Shown in pieces: positions 15,538-23,077 of a DNA stretch of 24,797 nucleotides; the first letter of the stretch is position 1, and each line of letters begins with the position of its first letter. The notes under the pieces are model-generated. The model saw only the letters and a program-made list of their open reading frames with translations, was not told the origin of the DNA and searched no databases. Source of the stretch: CAZQGE01 sp964592815 (lineage in GTDB: Bacteria; Bacillota; Clostridia; Christensenellales; CAG-917); contig CAZQGE010000020.1 of the NCBI GenBank assembly GCA_964592815.1, forward strand, positions 1 to 24,797, in the 5' to 3' direction. Both the position numbers and the translations under genes were made by a program.

Positions 15538-16032
15538 ATGATTTTATTCTTTTCAAAAGGCGAAGTTGATAGCGACGACTATATAAAATATTGTTACGGT
15601 TATTATAAAGATATAATGCGTTCGCATGGCAATGAAAATTTACCAAAAGAAGTTGTAATCATTCGTGACAAAGGTCAAAAACCAAAATTCGATACAGATG
15701 AGGCATATTTTTCTCTTTCTCATAGCAACGGAGCAATTATGCTTGCTATTTCTCCGACGGAAATTGGAGCTGACATTGAACATATAAGAGAAATAGACTA
15801 CAAAAAATTTGATTTTATTGATGCCGAAGACTTAGATGATTTTTACTTTCATTGGACGGAAAGAGAGGCGTATCTTAAAAAAATTGGAGTTGGAATTAAA
15901 GAGTTTAGGGCAGTAATTCCCGATGATGAACACTTTGAACATTTCCCTGTTTTTGAAGGTTATCACGCTTGCGTTTGCGGTGAGGAACAATCAATTATTG
16001 CCTATGAAATAGCTCTGCCGCTTATAAAATGA
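15538..16032 (+). CDS. Sfp-type 4'-phosphopantetheinyl transferase, compact
   Basis: This enzyme transfers the phosphopantetheine arm from CoA to a serine of carrier proteins. The 164 residues carry the superfamily motifs: FSLSHSNG at 58, the Mg-binding IGADIEHI with D79 and E81, and WTEREAYLKK with W106, E110 and K114. It is shorter than Sfp (about 220) and longer than AcpS (about 120). It lies 12 bp after malQ and 56 bp before an acyl carrier protein gene, which is its most likely substrate. It may be the organism's main holo-ACP synthase, but an acpS elsewhere cannot be excluded. The AAAGG ribosome site is modest. Confidence 0.9.
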   Translation: MILFFSKGEVDSDDYIKYCYGYYKDIMRSHGNENLPKEVVIIRDKGQKPKFDTDEAYFSLSHSNGAIMLAISPTEIGADIEHIREIDYKKFDFIDAEDLDDFYFHWTEREAYLKKIGVGIKEFRAVIPDDEHFEHFPVFEGYHACVCGEEQSIIAYEIALPLIK

Positions 16033-16040
16033 ATTTGCTG

Positions 16041-16069
16041 TTGCAAAAAAAAAGTTTAAGCGTTAGAAT
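16041..16069 (+). promoter_or_regulatory. Sigma-A promoter for the acyl carrier protein gene
   Basis: TTGCAA (16041-16046) and TAGAAT (16064-16069) are 17 bp apart, 19 bp before the ATG. The ACP gene can therefore be expressed separately from the genes before it, as expected if ACP is needed at higher levels than the transferase. Confidence 0.55.
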
Positions 16070-16088
16070 ATAAAAAAAGGAGATTGTT

Positions 16089-16322
16089 ATGATATTTGAA
16101 AAATTGCAAGATATTATTGCCGACCAACTTGATATTGACAAAGAAAAAATCACTCTTGATAGTGATATAAACAAAGATATAGGCGCAGACAGTTTGGATA
16201 TTGTCGAAATGCTTATGAGCGTTGAAAAGGAATGGAACATTATTGTTGACGACAGCGATGCTGGTGACATTCATACAATAAAAGACGTGGTTGAGTTTAT
16301 TGAGAGAAAAGTAAAAAAATAA
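16089..16322 (+). CDS. acpP: Acyl carrier protein
   Basis: This carrier holds growing acyl chains as thioesters on a phosphopantetheine arm. The 77 residues match the family, and the attachment site is S35 in IGADSLDIVEM. The protein is acidic, with the expected four-helix pattern. A perfect AAGGAG precedes the ATG. No fatty-acid synthesis genes are adjacent; the neighbour is the phosphopantetheinyl transferase likely to activate it. It could be the housekeeping AcpP or a second, special ACP, which the sequence alone does not settle. A terminator follows directly. Confidence 0.93.
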   Translation: MIFEKLQDIIADQLDIDKEKITLDSDINKDIGADSLDIVEMLMSVEKEWNIIVDDSDAGDIHTIKDVVEFIERKVKK

Positions 16323-16348
16323 ATGTTAAATCAAAAAAAATGTTATTA

Positions 16349-16374
16349 AAACGCACACCTTTTGGTGTGCGTTT
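16349..16374. terminator. Bidirectional terminator between acpP and leuB
   Basis: AAACGCACACC (16349-16359) pairs perfectly with GGTGTGCGTTT (16364-16374) around TTTT. T-rich sequence follows on the plus strand, and an eight-T run appears a few bases later on the minus strand. It can end both the acpP message and the long ilv-leu message. Confidence 0.88.
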
Positions 16375-16397
16375 CTATTTTGTTTATAGCTTATCAA

Positions 16398-17453
16398 TTA
16401 TCTTATGCGCTTTGCAATTTCGTCTGTGATTTGAGTTGTTGAATACGTCCCGCCTAAATCTGCGGTGCGTATGTTTGCATCAAGCGTGTCTTTCACCGCA
16501 TTTTCAATGGCAACAGCTACGTTTTCTTGGTTGAAAGAATGCCTCATCATCATAGCGGCGGACAAAATTTCGCCTATTGGGTTTGCAATGTTTTTGCCTG
16601 CTATATCTGGCGCAGAGCCGTGTATTGCTTCATACATTCCAACGTTGAATGCGCCTAGTGACGCTGACGGCATAATTCCTATTGAACCAACTATTGCACC
16701 TGTCAAATCTGACAAAATATCACCAAACATATTTGACGTCAAAATCACATCGAATTGTGAGGGGTTAAGCACAAGTTGCATTGACGCATTGTCAACGTAC
16801 ATTGCGCTGACGCTTACAGACGGGTAGTCCTCGTTTATGTCAGCAACAATTTTTCGCCACAATTTTGACGTTGTAAGCACGTTAGCTTTATCAACAAGAC
16901 AAAGTTTATGCTTGCGTTCTTCAGCAAGCTCAAAAGCAACTCTTGCCACACGTTCTATTTCAATTTCGCTGTACGCTTCCGTATCGTATGCTTCTCTACC
17001 AAAAATACCTTGTCTAAAACCTCGTTCGCCAAAATAAATTCCACCTGTTAGTTCGCGGACAGTAACCAAATCAATGCCTTTTTTTGCAGTTTCTGCTTTA
17101 AGCGCGCTATGCTCAATTAAGCAATCAAAAAGTTTGGCAGGGCGAATGTTAGCATAAAGTCCTAATTCTTTTCTAAGGCTTAACAGCGCGCTTTCAGGGC
17201 GTTCTTTTGCGTTATCCCACTTGTATCCGCCAACGCTTCCTAACAATACGGCGTCCGCGCTTTTTGCAAGTTCCAAAGTGTTTTTTGGCAACGGACAACC
17301 GCAATCGTCGATTGCACAGCCACCAATCAATGCTTGTTCAAATTGCAAATCAAAGCCAAAAACTTGGGCTGATTTCTGCAAAATTTGTATTGCAGACTGT
17401 GTCGTTTCAATGCCAATTCCGTCGCCTGATAATTGTGCGATTTTATAACTCAT
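16398..17453 (-). CDS. leuB: 3-isopropylmalate dehydrogenase
   Basis: LeuB oxidatively decarboxylates 3-isopropylmalate with NAD to 2-ketoisocaproate. In organisms with CimA it also acts on the methyl analogue to give 2-ketobutyrate. The 351 residues match the family. Conserved blocks include GDGIGIE at 10, VRELTGGIYFGERG, the metal-binding DILSDLTGAIVGSIG and HGSAPDIAGKNIANP. Its ATG overlaps the leuD stop (ATGA), so the two are translationally coupled, and GAGGAAG precedes it. It is the last gene of the seven-gene operon. Confidence 0.96.
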   Translation of the reverse strand: MSYKIAQLSGDGIGIETTQSAIQILQKSAQVFGFDLQFEQALIGGCAIDDCGCPLPKNTLELAKSADAVLLGSVGGYKWDNAKERPESALLSLRKELGLYANIRPAKLFDCLIEHSALKAETAKKGIDLVTVRELTGGIYFGERGFRQGIFGREAYDTEAYSEIEIERVARVAFELAEERKHKLCLVDKANVLTTSKLWRKIVADINEDYPSVSVSAMYVDNASMQLVLNPSQFDVILTSNMFGDILSDLTGAIVGSIGIMPSASLGAFNVGMYEAIHGSAPDIAGKNIANPIGEILSAAMMMRHSFNQENVAVAIENAVKDTLDANIRTADLGGTYSTTQITDEIAKRIR

Positions 17454-17929
17454 ATCTTCCTCACCGCATTAAGCAATCCGCCTTTTTCTAAAATTCCTGT
17501 AACGAAATCGTCAGGTTTTGCAAAATGATAAACTTTGTTTTGTGTTAAATTTGTTAAAGTGTAGTTTTCAAATCTTATATTATCGCCATTTTTGCACTCA
17601 TAAAACAATTCGGGTTCCTCTACGACGTAAAGACCTATATTTATAGCGTTTCTGTAAAAAATTCTTGCAAAACTTTGAGCAACAATAAGTTTTATTCCAC
17701 TTTGTTTCAGAGCTAACGGTGCGTGCTCGCGTGAACTGCCTGAACCAAAGTTTTTGCCGGCAACAATAATATCTCCGTCTTTTACAATTTTGTGAAAATC
17801 TATGTCTAAATCTTCCATAGCGTGAGATTTAAGGTTTTCTGCGCTTGCGTCGTTAAGGTATCTTGCGGGAATTATAACGTCGGTGTTTATGTTGTCGCCG
17901 TATTTGAAAATGTTACCTTCAAATTTCAT
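17450..17929 (-). CDS. leuD: 3-isopropylmalate dehydratase small subunit
   Basis: This is the small subunit of isopropylmalate isomerase, working with LeuC to turn 2-isopropylmalate (or citramalate) into the 3-isomer. The start is ATG 17929: it has AAGGAG 7 nt upstream, overlaps the leuC stop as ATGA, and begins with the family's typical NINTDVIIPARYL region. The 159 residues fit the short archaeal/clostridial type. GKNFGSGSSREHAP is the conserved substrate loop. An upstream in-frame ATG (17977) lies inside leuC and is rejected. Confidence 0.96.
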   Translation of the reverse strand: MKFEGNIFKYGDNINTDVIIPARYLNDASAENLKSHAMEDLDIDFHKIVKDGDIIVAGKNFGSGSSREHAPLALKQSGIKLIVAQSFARIFYRNAINIGLYVVEEPELFYECKNGDNIRFENYTLTNLTQNKVYHFAKPDDFVTGILEKGGLLNAVRKI

Positions 17930-19227
17930 AAATTCTCCTTTTGAACAATTTGCAAACATTGCGCTGTTGGCGAACATAGATAGCCTTTAAGCGCACTTTG
18001 CGCTGCAACATATGGCGATGCCAAATAAACTTTTGATGAAACGTGTCCCATTCTGCCAACAAAATTTCGGTTTGTTGTTGCAACACAAGTTTCGTTTTCA
18101 GCCAAAATGCCCATATATCCACCAAGACAAGGCCCGCAAGTTGGGGTGGAAACAACCGCACCACAGTCAATAAATATATTTATCAAGCCATTGTCAACCA
18201 TACGCTTGTATATTTTTTGTGTTGCAGGAATGATAATCAAACGCATACCGTCTGCAATTCGTTTACCGTTTAATATTTCGGCAGCTTGACGCATATCTGT
18301 CATTCTGCCATTTGTGCAACTTCCAATGACTACTTGGTCAACTTTTACAGATTTATCGAAATCATTTAATGTTCTTACGTTGCTTGGTAAATTGGGATAA
18401 GCAACGCAAGGGGACAACTCGTCTAAGTTTATTTCCAAAACTTTTTCGTAATTTGCGTCCGTGTCTGCTGAAACACAAAGTTGTTTGATTTGTTCAGATG
18501 ATAGATTTGTATGCGACAATAAATATTGTTCCGAAATTTTATCAATAGGAATAAAGGCATTTTTTGCTCCGCATTCAACAGCCATATTGCAAATGGTAAA
18601 CCTGTCGTCCATTGACAGTGCTGAAATATTGCCTGAAAACTCCAAAGACATATACGTTGCGCCGTCAACGCCAAGCAAACCTATGATATGCAAAATCAAG
18701 TCTTTGCCTGTAACGTACTGTTTGAAGTTGCCCTTAAGACGGATATTTATGGCTTTTGGAACTTTGAACCACGCTTTTCCGTTTAGCATAGCCGCCGCCA
18801 TATCCGTTGAACCTACTCCCGTTGAAAAACACCCCAACGCTCCATACGTGCAAGTGTGAGAATCTGCGCCGATTATCAAAGATGACGGGATAACCAAACC
18901 TTGTTCTGGAAGCAAAGCGTGTTCAATGCCCGCCTTTCCAACGTCGTAAAAATGTGAAATTTTGTGCTTTAAGGCAAATTCTCTGACTTTTTTGCATTGT
19001 TGTGCAGATTTTATATCTTTGGCAGGGCAGAAATGGTCAAGCACTAAAACAATTTTATCCGCGTCAAAAACAGTATCCCCAACTTTTTCAAATTCGGATA
19101 TTGCAACAGGGGCGGTTATGTCGTTGCCCATAACAATGTCAACGTTTGCTGAAATCAAGTCGCCTTCGGAAATCTCCAAATTGTCAGTATGTTTTAAGAG
19201 AATTTTTTGAGTTGCAGTAAGTTTCAT
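17926..19227 (-). CDS. leuC: 3-isopropylmalate dehydratase large subunit
   Basis: LeuC carries the [4Fe-4S] cluster of the isomerase. The 433-residue length marks the short, archaeal-like type that pairs with a short LeuD, not the 466-residue enterobacterial form. Cluster ligands are C304 (IGSCTNGR), C364 and C367 (CGPC). GADSHTCTYGALG at 120 is the conserved active-site block. The ribosome site is unusual: five G, then eight A/T bases before the ATG. It follows cimA by 33 bp and overlaps leuD by 4 bp. The cluster type suggests an anaerobic or oxygen-sensitive life style. Confidence 0.96.
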   Translation of the reverse strand: MKLTATQKILLKHTDNLEISEGDLISANVDIVMGNDITAPVAISEFEKVGDTVFDADKIVLVLDHFCPAKDIKSAQQCKKVREFALKHKISHFYDVGKAGIEHALLPEQGLVIPSSLIIGADSHTCTYGALGCFSTGVGSTDMAAAMLNGKAWFKVPKAINIRLKGNFKQYVTGKDLILHIIGLLGVDGATYMSLEFSGNISALSMDDRFTICNMAVECGAKNAFIPIDKISEQYLLSHTNLSSEQIKQLCVSADTDANYEKVLEINLDELSPCVAYPNLPSNVRTLNDFDKSVKVDQVVIGSCTNGRMTDMRQAAEILNGKRIADGMRLIIIPATQKIYKRMVDNGLINIFIDCGAVVSTPTCGPCLGGYMGILAENETCVATTNRNFVGRMGHVSSKVYLASPYVAAQSALKGYLCSPTAQCLQIVQKENL

Positions 19228-19260
19228 TTTTTTCCCCCAAAAAAAGTGAGTTTTAATTTT

Positions 19261-20805
19261 TTAGTTTATTATGTTGCCTTGTCCTGTAAGTTTATATTCA
19301 AAACTGTCAATTAAAGCCGACCAACTTGCTTCAATAATGTCGGTTGAAACTCCAACAGTCGTCCACGTCTTTTCGTGGTCGGTTGAGCTTATCATAACCC
19401 TAACCAATGCTTTTGTTGCGCTTGTTGAGTCAACCACTCTTACCTTATAGTCAATAAGAGAAACTTCCTCAATTTGCGGAAAATGTTTTGATAGGGCAGT
19501 ACGCAATGCCTTATCAAGCGCATTGACAGGGCCGTTGCCTTTTTCAATTGCCGTAGTAACAGAGTCACCAACTTTAATTTTGATTTCCGCCGTATTCTCA
19601 TTTTGCGGTTTTGTAGTGTTTATGCAGTAGTCAATGAGTTCAAATGACGGCTTAAATTCGCCTATAACTCTTTCAGCAAGCAATATAAAACTGCCGTCTG
19701 CGCCGTCAAATTGATAACCTTTCATTTCCAGATTTTTTACGGCGTCCAAAATCTCTTGCGTTTTTGGGTCAGATTTATCTAAGTTAGGGAATAAATTTTT
19801 AAGTTTTTTTGCAACTGCGCTTCTGCCAGCCATTTCGCTTAGTAATATGCGGTGGCGGTTTCCAACAATAGACGGTTCAATATGCTCGAAACTGTTGGGA
19901 TTTTTGACAACGGCGTCAGCGTGCATTCCTGCTTTATGAGCGAATGCAGACGCTCCAACGTATGGCATAGCTCCATCAAGTTTTATATTGCTTATTTCTG
20001 CGACTGCGTGCGCAACTTTTGTCATATCTGCAATGTTTACTTCAACGTCCAAGTTCTCTTTCAGTTTTAAGTTTGCAATAACCGTTGACAAATTAGCATT
20101 TCCGCAACGCTCGCCAAATCCTAAAAACGTTCCTTGAACGTGAGTAGCTCCCGCTTTTACGGCAGTTATAGTGTTTGCAACAGCCATACCCGTATCATTG
20201 TGAGTGTGAATACCTATCTTTGCGCCATCAAATATGACAGCTACTCGCTTTGTAATTTCAAAAATTTTATCCATTGAAGTCGCGCCGTTTGTGTCGCACA
20301 ACGTCAACGTATCCGCGCCTGACATAAATGCAGCGGATAATACGGCAATAGCATAATTGCTATCTTCAGCGTATCCGTCAAAAAAATGCTCGGCGTCAAA
20401 AATAACTCTCTTGCCTTGACCTTTCAAAAATGCCACGCTTTGAGCAATCATTTCTAGGTTGTTTTCTGGTGTAACCATAAGCACTTCTTTCACTTGAATT
20501 CTGCTTGACTTCCCAAAAATGCAAATAACGTTAGTGCGCGCTTCAAGCAATTTCAAAATTGCTGCGTCTTCATAAACTTGTTTGTTAGGCTTGACGGTTG
20601 AACCAAAGGCAACAAGTTTTTTGTTGTTTGCATTCCTAAAAAAGTCCTCGTCTTTTGGGTTGGACGCAGGGTCCCCACCTTCAATCAAGTCAATGCCAAA
20701 ATCGTCAAGCAAAGCCATTATGCTTTTTTTATCATTTTCCGAATAGCTTATTCCTTCGGATTGCGCTCCGTCACGCAAGGTTGTATCTAAAAATTCAATT
20801 TTCAT
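19261..20805 (-). CDS. cimA: (R)-citramalate synthase
   Basis: CimA condenses pyruvate and acetyl-CoA to citramalate, starting threonine-independent isoleucine synthesis. The 514 residues match the CimA type of the 2-isopropylmalate/homocitrate synthase family. FLDTTLRDGAQSEG (R11, D12) and the metal ligands in HTHND (H200, H202) form the TIM-barrel active site. DPASNPKDEDFF near 45 is typical of this subfamily. A LeuA-type allosteric domain covers about residues 395-514 and probably senses isoleucine or leucine. It lies 10 bp after leuA; its ribosome site is weak and lies in the leuA end. Homocitrate or isopropylmalate activity is less likely because a separate LeuA is encoded beside it. Confidence 0.93.
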   Translation of the reverse strand: MKIEFLDTTLRDGAQSEGISYSENDKKSIMALLDDFGIDLIEGGDPASNPKDEDFFRNANNKKLVAFGSTVKPNKQVYEDAAILKLLEARTNVICIFGKSSRIQVKEVLMVTPENNLEMIAQSVAFLKGQGKRVIFDAEHFFDGYAEDSNYAIAVLSAAFMSGADTLTLCDTNGATSMDKIFEITKRVAVIFDGAKIGIHTHNDTGMAVANTITAVKAGATHVQGTFLGFGERCGNANLSTVIANLKLKENLDVEVNIADMTKVAHAVAEISNIKLDGAMPYVGASAFAHKAGMHADAVVKNPNSFEHIEPSIVGNRHRILLSEMAGRSAVAKKLKNLFPNLDKSDPKTQEILDAVKNLEMKGYQFDGADGSFILLAERVIGEFKPSFELIDYCINTTKPQNENTAEIKIKVGDSVTTAIEKGNGPVNALDKALRTALSKHFPQIEEVSLIDYKVRVVDSTSATKALVRVMISSTDHEKTWTTVGVSTDIIEASWSALIDSFEYKLTGQGNIIN

Positions 20806-20815
20806 AATTCAAAAT

Positions 20816-22333
20816 TTAATCCTTTCCAGCTTCAAGCAATTTGTTTGTTGCATTTACATAGGCAATAAGCGACGCTTCCATTACGTCTGTGCTTATTCCT
20901 TTGCCTGTCATAACATAATCTCCGTCAGTAAGTTTTACGGTTGCGTCGCCTAAGGCGTCTTTGCCTTCTGTGACTGAATGAACTTGATAATCGACAAGTT
21001 TGAAGTTTTGCCCCGTAAGCGAGCTTATGGCCTTAAAGCCAGCGTCCACAGGTCCATCACCACTCATTCTTTCCATAACGACTCTGCCGTCGGACTCTAA
21101 AGTAACAGTTGCTGACGCCGAGTTTTTGAAAGCCGTAATTTCATAGTCGGCAAGCGAATATTTTCTTTTAATTGTTCGGCGAGTTTCGCCAAGCAATAAC
21201 GCTTCAATATCAACACGTGAAACACTTTTTTTTCTGTCCGCAAGTTCCTTATACTTTGGGAAAAAGGCGTCAATTTGTTCTTTTGTCAGCGAGTAACCCA
21301 TTTCCTCAGTCAAAGAAATAAAAGCGTGTTTTCCGCTATGTTTGCCCAAAAGTAAGGTGTTTTCTTTGAAGCCTATATCTTCTGGGTTCATAATTTGATA
21401 GGTTGACTTATCTTGTAAAATGCCGTGTTGATGAATGCCCGACTCGTGTAAGAATGCGTTTGCTCCAACAATAGCTTTATTTGGCGGCAACTTGATACCC
21501 ACAACGTTTGAAACAAGTTTTGACGTGCGGTATATTTTTTTAGTGTCAATATTTGTGCTTAAGCCAAAAAAGTCAGCGCGCGTTTTGATTGCCATAACAA
21601 TTTCTTCCATAGGCGCATTACCTGCGCGCTCGCCTATGCCGTTTATTGTGCATTCAATTTGCGTTGCGCCAGATTTTGCAGCATGAAGCGAGTTTGCGAC
21701 GGCAAAACCTAAATCATTGTGGCAATGGACGGATATGTCAACTTTGTCAATGCCTTCCACCGAGTTTTTAAGGCTTTTAATAATTTCTGACATTTCGTCT
21801 GGTGTTGAGTAACCCACGGTGTCGGGGATATTTATTGTTTTCGCACCTGCGTTTACTGCCGTTTGCGTTGCTTTAATCAAAAAATCTATTGGCGTACGTG
21901 ACGCGTCCTCAAACGAAAACTCAACGTCGGGAAGCAACGTACACGCATATTTTGTGAAAGTTTCAATAATTTCCAAACATTTGTCTTCTGTAATTTCAAG
22001 TTTGTGTTTAAGGTGTATAGGGGATGTCGCAATGAAGATATGAAGCCTCGGGTGCTTTGCGTGCTTGATTGCTTGATAACCTTTGTCAATGTCCTCTTTT
22101 TTGCAACGACAAAGAACGGCTACCGTACTGTTTTTGCAAATATCCGCTATTGCGCTGACACTTTTGAACTCGCCTTCGCTTGATGCGGGGAAGCCTGCTT
22201 CAATTACGTCAACACCCATAGCGTCCAATGCTTCTGCAATATCCAACTTTTCGTTTAAGTGCATACTGCAACCAGGAGATTGTTCACCATCACGCAACGT
22301 AGTATCAAAAATTTTTATCTTTCTTGTATCCAT
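20816..22333 (-). CDS. leuA: 2-isopropylmalate synthase
   Basis: LeuA joins 2-ketoisovalerate and acetyl-CoA, the first leucine-specific step. The 505 residues match the family. FDTTLRDGEQSPG has R14 and D15; metal ligands H203 and H205 lie in VHCHNDLGFA; and NGIGERAGN follows. The linker and LeuA dimer regulatory domain, which binds leucine for feedback, occupy about residues 385-505. AAAGG precedes the ATG. A 127-bp gap separates it from ilvN and contains a possible internal promoter and an inverted repeat. The operon may therefore be partly uncoupled here. Confidence 0.96.
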   Translation of the reverse strand: MDTRKIKIFDTTLRDGEQSPGCSMHLNEKLDIAEALDAMGVDVIEAGFPASSEGEFKSVSAIADICKNSTVAVLCRCKKEDIDKGYQAIKHAKHPRLHIFIATSPIHLKHKLEITEDKCLEIIETFTKYACTLLPDVEFSFEDASRTPIDFLIKATQTAVNAGAKTINIPDTVGYSTPDEMSEIIKSLKNSVEGIDKVDISVHCHNDLGFAVANSLHAAKSGATQIECTINGIGERAGNAPMEEIVMAIKTRADFFGLSTNIDTKKIYRTSKLVSNVVGIKLPPNKAIVGANAFLHESGIHQHGILQDKSTYQIMNPEDIGFKENTLLLGKHSGKHAFISLTEEMGYSLTKEQIDAFFPKYKELADRKKSVSRVDIEALLLGETRRTIKRKYSLADYEITAFKNSASATVTLESDGRVVMERMSGDGPVDAGFKAISSLTGQNFKLVDYQVHSVTEGKDALGDATVKLTDGDYVMTGKGISTDVMEASLIAYVNATNKLLEAGKD

Positions 22334-22363
22334 ATTTTGCCTTTTTTTCGTTTATTTTGAAAA

Positions 22364-22452
22364 AATCAAATTTTACGCATCAATCAAATGTCAAATTCAA
22401 ACGCATTTTGTGTTTCAAAAAGCATATATAAGAAATGACATAAAATTTGATT
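22364..22452. repeat. Inverted repeat framing the ilvN-leuA gap
   Basis: A perfect 12-bp inverted repeat, AATCAAATTTTA at 22364-22375 and its complement at 22441-22452, surrounds about 65 bp. Between the arms lie imperfect direct copies of CAAATT...ACGCAT at 22367-22380 and 22392-22406. It could form a long-range hairpin in the message or bind a regulator. The composition is AT-rich, so chance is possible. Confidence 0.4.
22365..22394 (-). promoter_or_regulatory. Possible internal promoter for leuA onward
   Basis: A perfect -35 TTGACA (22394-22389) is followed, 18 bp on, by a weak -10 TTTGAT (22370-22365) on the minus strand. The -10 overlaps one arm of the inverted repeat, so folding or protein binding there could affect it. 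Confidence 0.35.
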
Positions 22453-22460
22453 AAGACCTA

Positions 22461-22982
22461 TTATTCTGTTTGAGCTTCTTGCGTCATCGAACTATTTCCA
22501 CGCTCTAATGCTGCGCCACCTGTTCTTGCAAGTTCCAGAATTTCATAACTTTCAAGCGTCGTTATAAATGCGTCAATTTTGTCGGAATTTCCAGTCAATT
22601 CAAGCATCATTGTGTCTACGGTGGTGTCTATGGATTTAGCTTTGAAAAGAGTGCATAAATCTACAATTTCGCCTCGCTTTGACGGTTGAATTTTTAATTT
22701 TATCAACAATAACTCGCGAAACGCAACAGCACGTCCGTCAAAACCCATAACTTTGACAACGTCTTCTTGTTTTTCAAGTTGAGCTACAATTTGTTTTACT
22801 GTTTGCGCCGTTCCTGTAACCGTAATTGTCATACGTGAATAGCGTTCGTCTTCCGTGGCACAAACGGACAGTCCGTCAATGTTGTAACCGCGCCTTGAAA
22901 ATAGCCCAGATATGCGTGATAATACGCCAGGTTGGTTGTTTACCAAAATTGAAATGATTTGCCTTTGTTGATTTTTATCCAT
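22461..22982 (-). CDS. ilvN: Acetohydroxyacid synthase small (regulatory) subunit
   Basis: IlvN activates the catalytic subunit and gives valine feedback. The start is ATG 22982, with GAGGAAAT directly upstream. The longer frame from a TTG at 23081 adds 33 residues with no family match. The 173-residue protein has an N-terminal ACT domain (about 5-80) with VNNQPGVLSRISGLFSRRGYNI. Residues equivalent to E. coli IlvH N11, G14 and N29, which bind valine, are kept here as N16, G19 and N34. Valine sensitivity is therefore predicted. The C-terminal half is the second, LeuA-unrelated ACT-like domain. It follows ilvB by 95 bp. Confidence 0.94.
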   Translation of the reverse strand: MDKNQQRQIISILVNNQPGVLSRISGLFSRRGYNIDGLSVCATEDERYSRMTITVTGTAQTVKQIVAQLEKQEDVVKVMGFDGRAVAFRELLLIKLKIQPSKRGEIVDLCTLFKAKSIDTTVDTMMLELTGNSDKIDAFITTLESYEILELARTGGAALERGNSSMTQEAQTE

Positions 22983-23077
22983 ATTTCCTCTTACAGGGTT
23001 TAAGCCCTTTATTGTCCCTTGTTTTGCTTGTTTATATCTAATAACTTTAGTGTTCAAATCTAGTGGTTGCTTTTTGT

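Noticed and set aside
17930..17977. Upstream start for leuD inside leuC
   Set aside because: The family N-terminus and the AAGGAG site point to ATG 17929, which also forms the ATGA overlap.
22983..23077. A frameshifted remnant of the missing IlvB C-terminus in the ilvB-ilvN gap
   Set aside because: None of the three minus-strand frames reads the expected PMVPPG-type segment, so a simple frameshift does not explain the short end.
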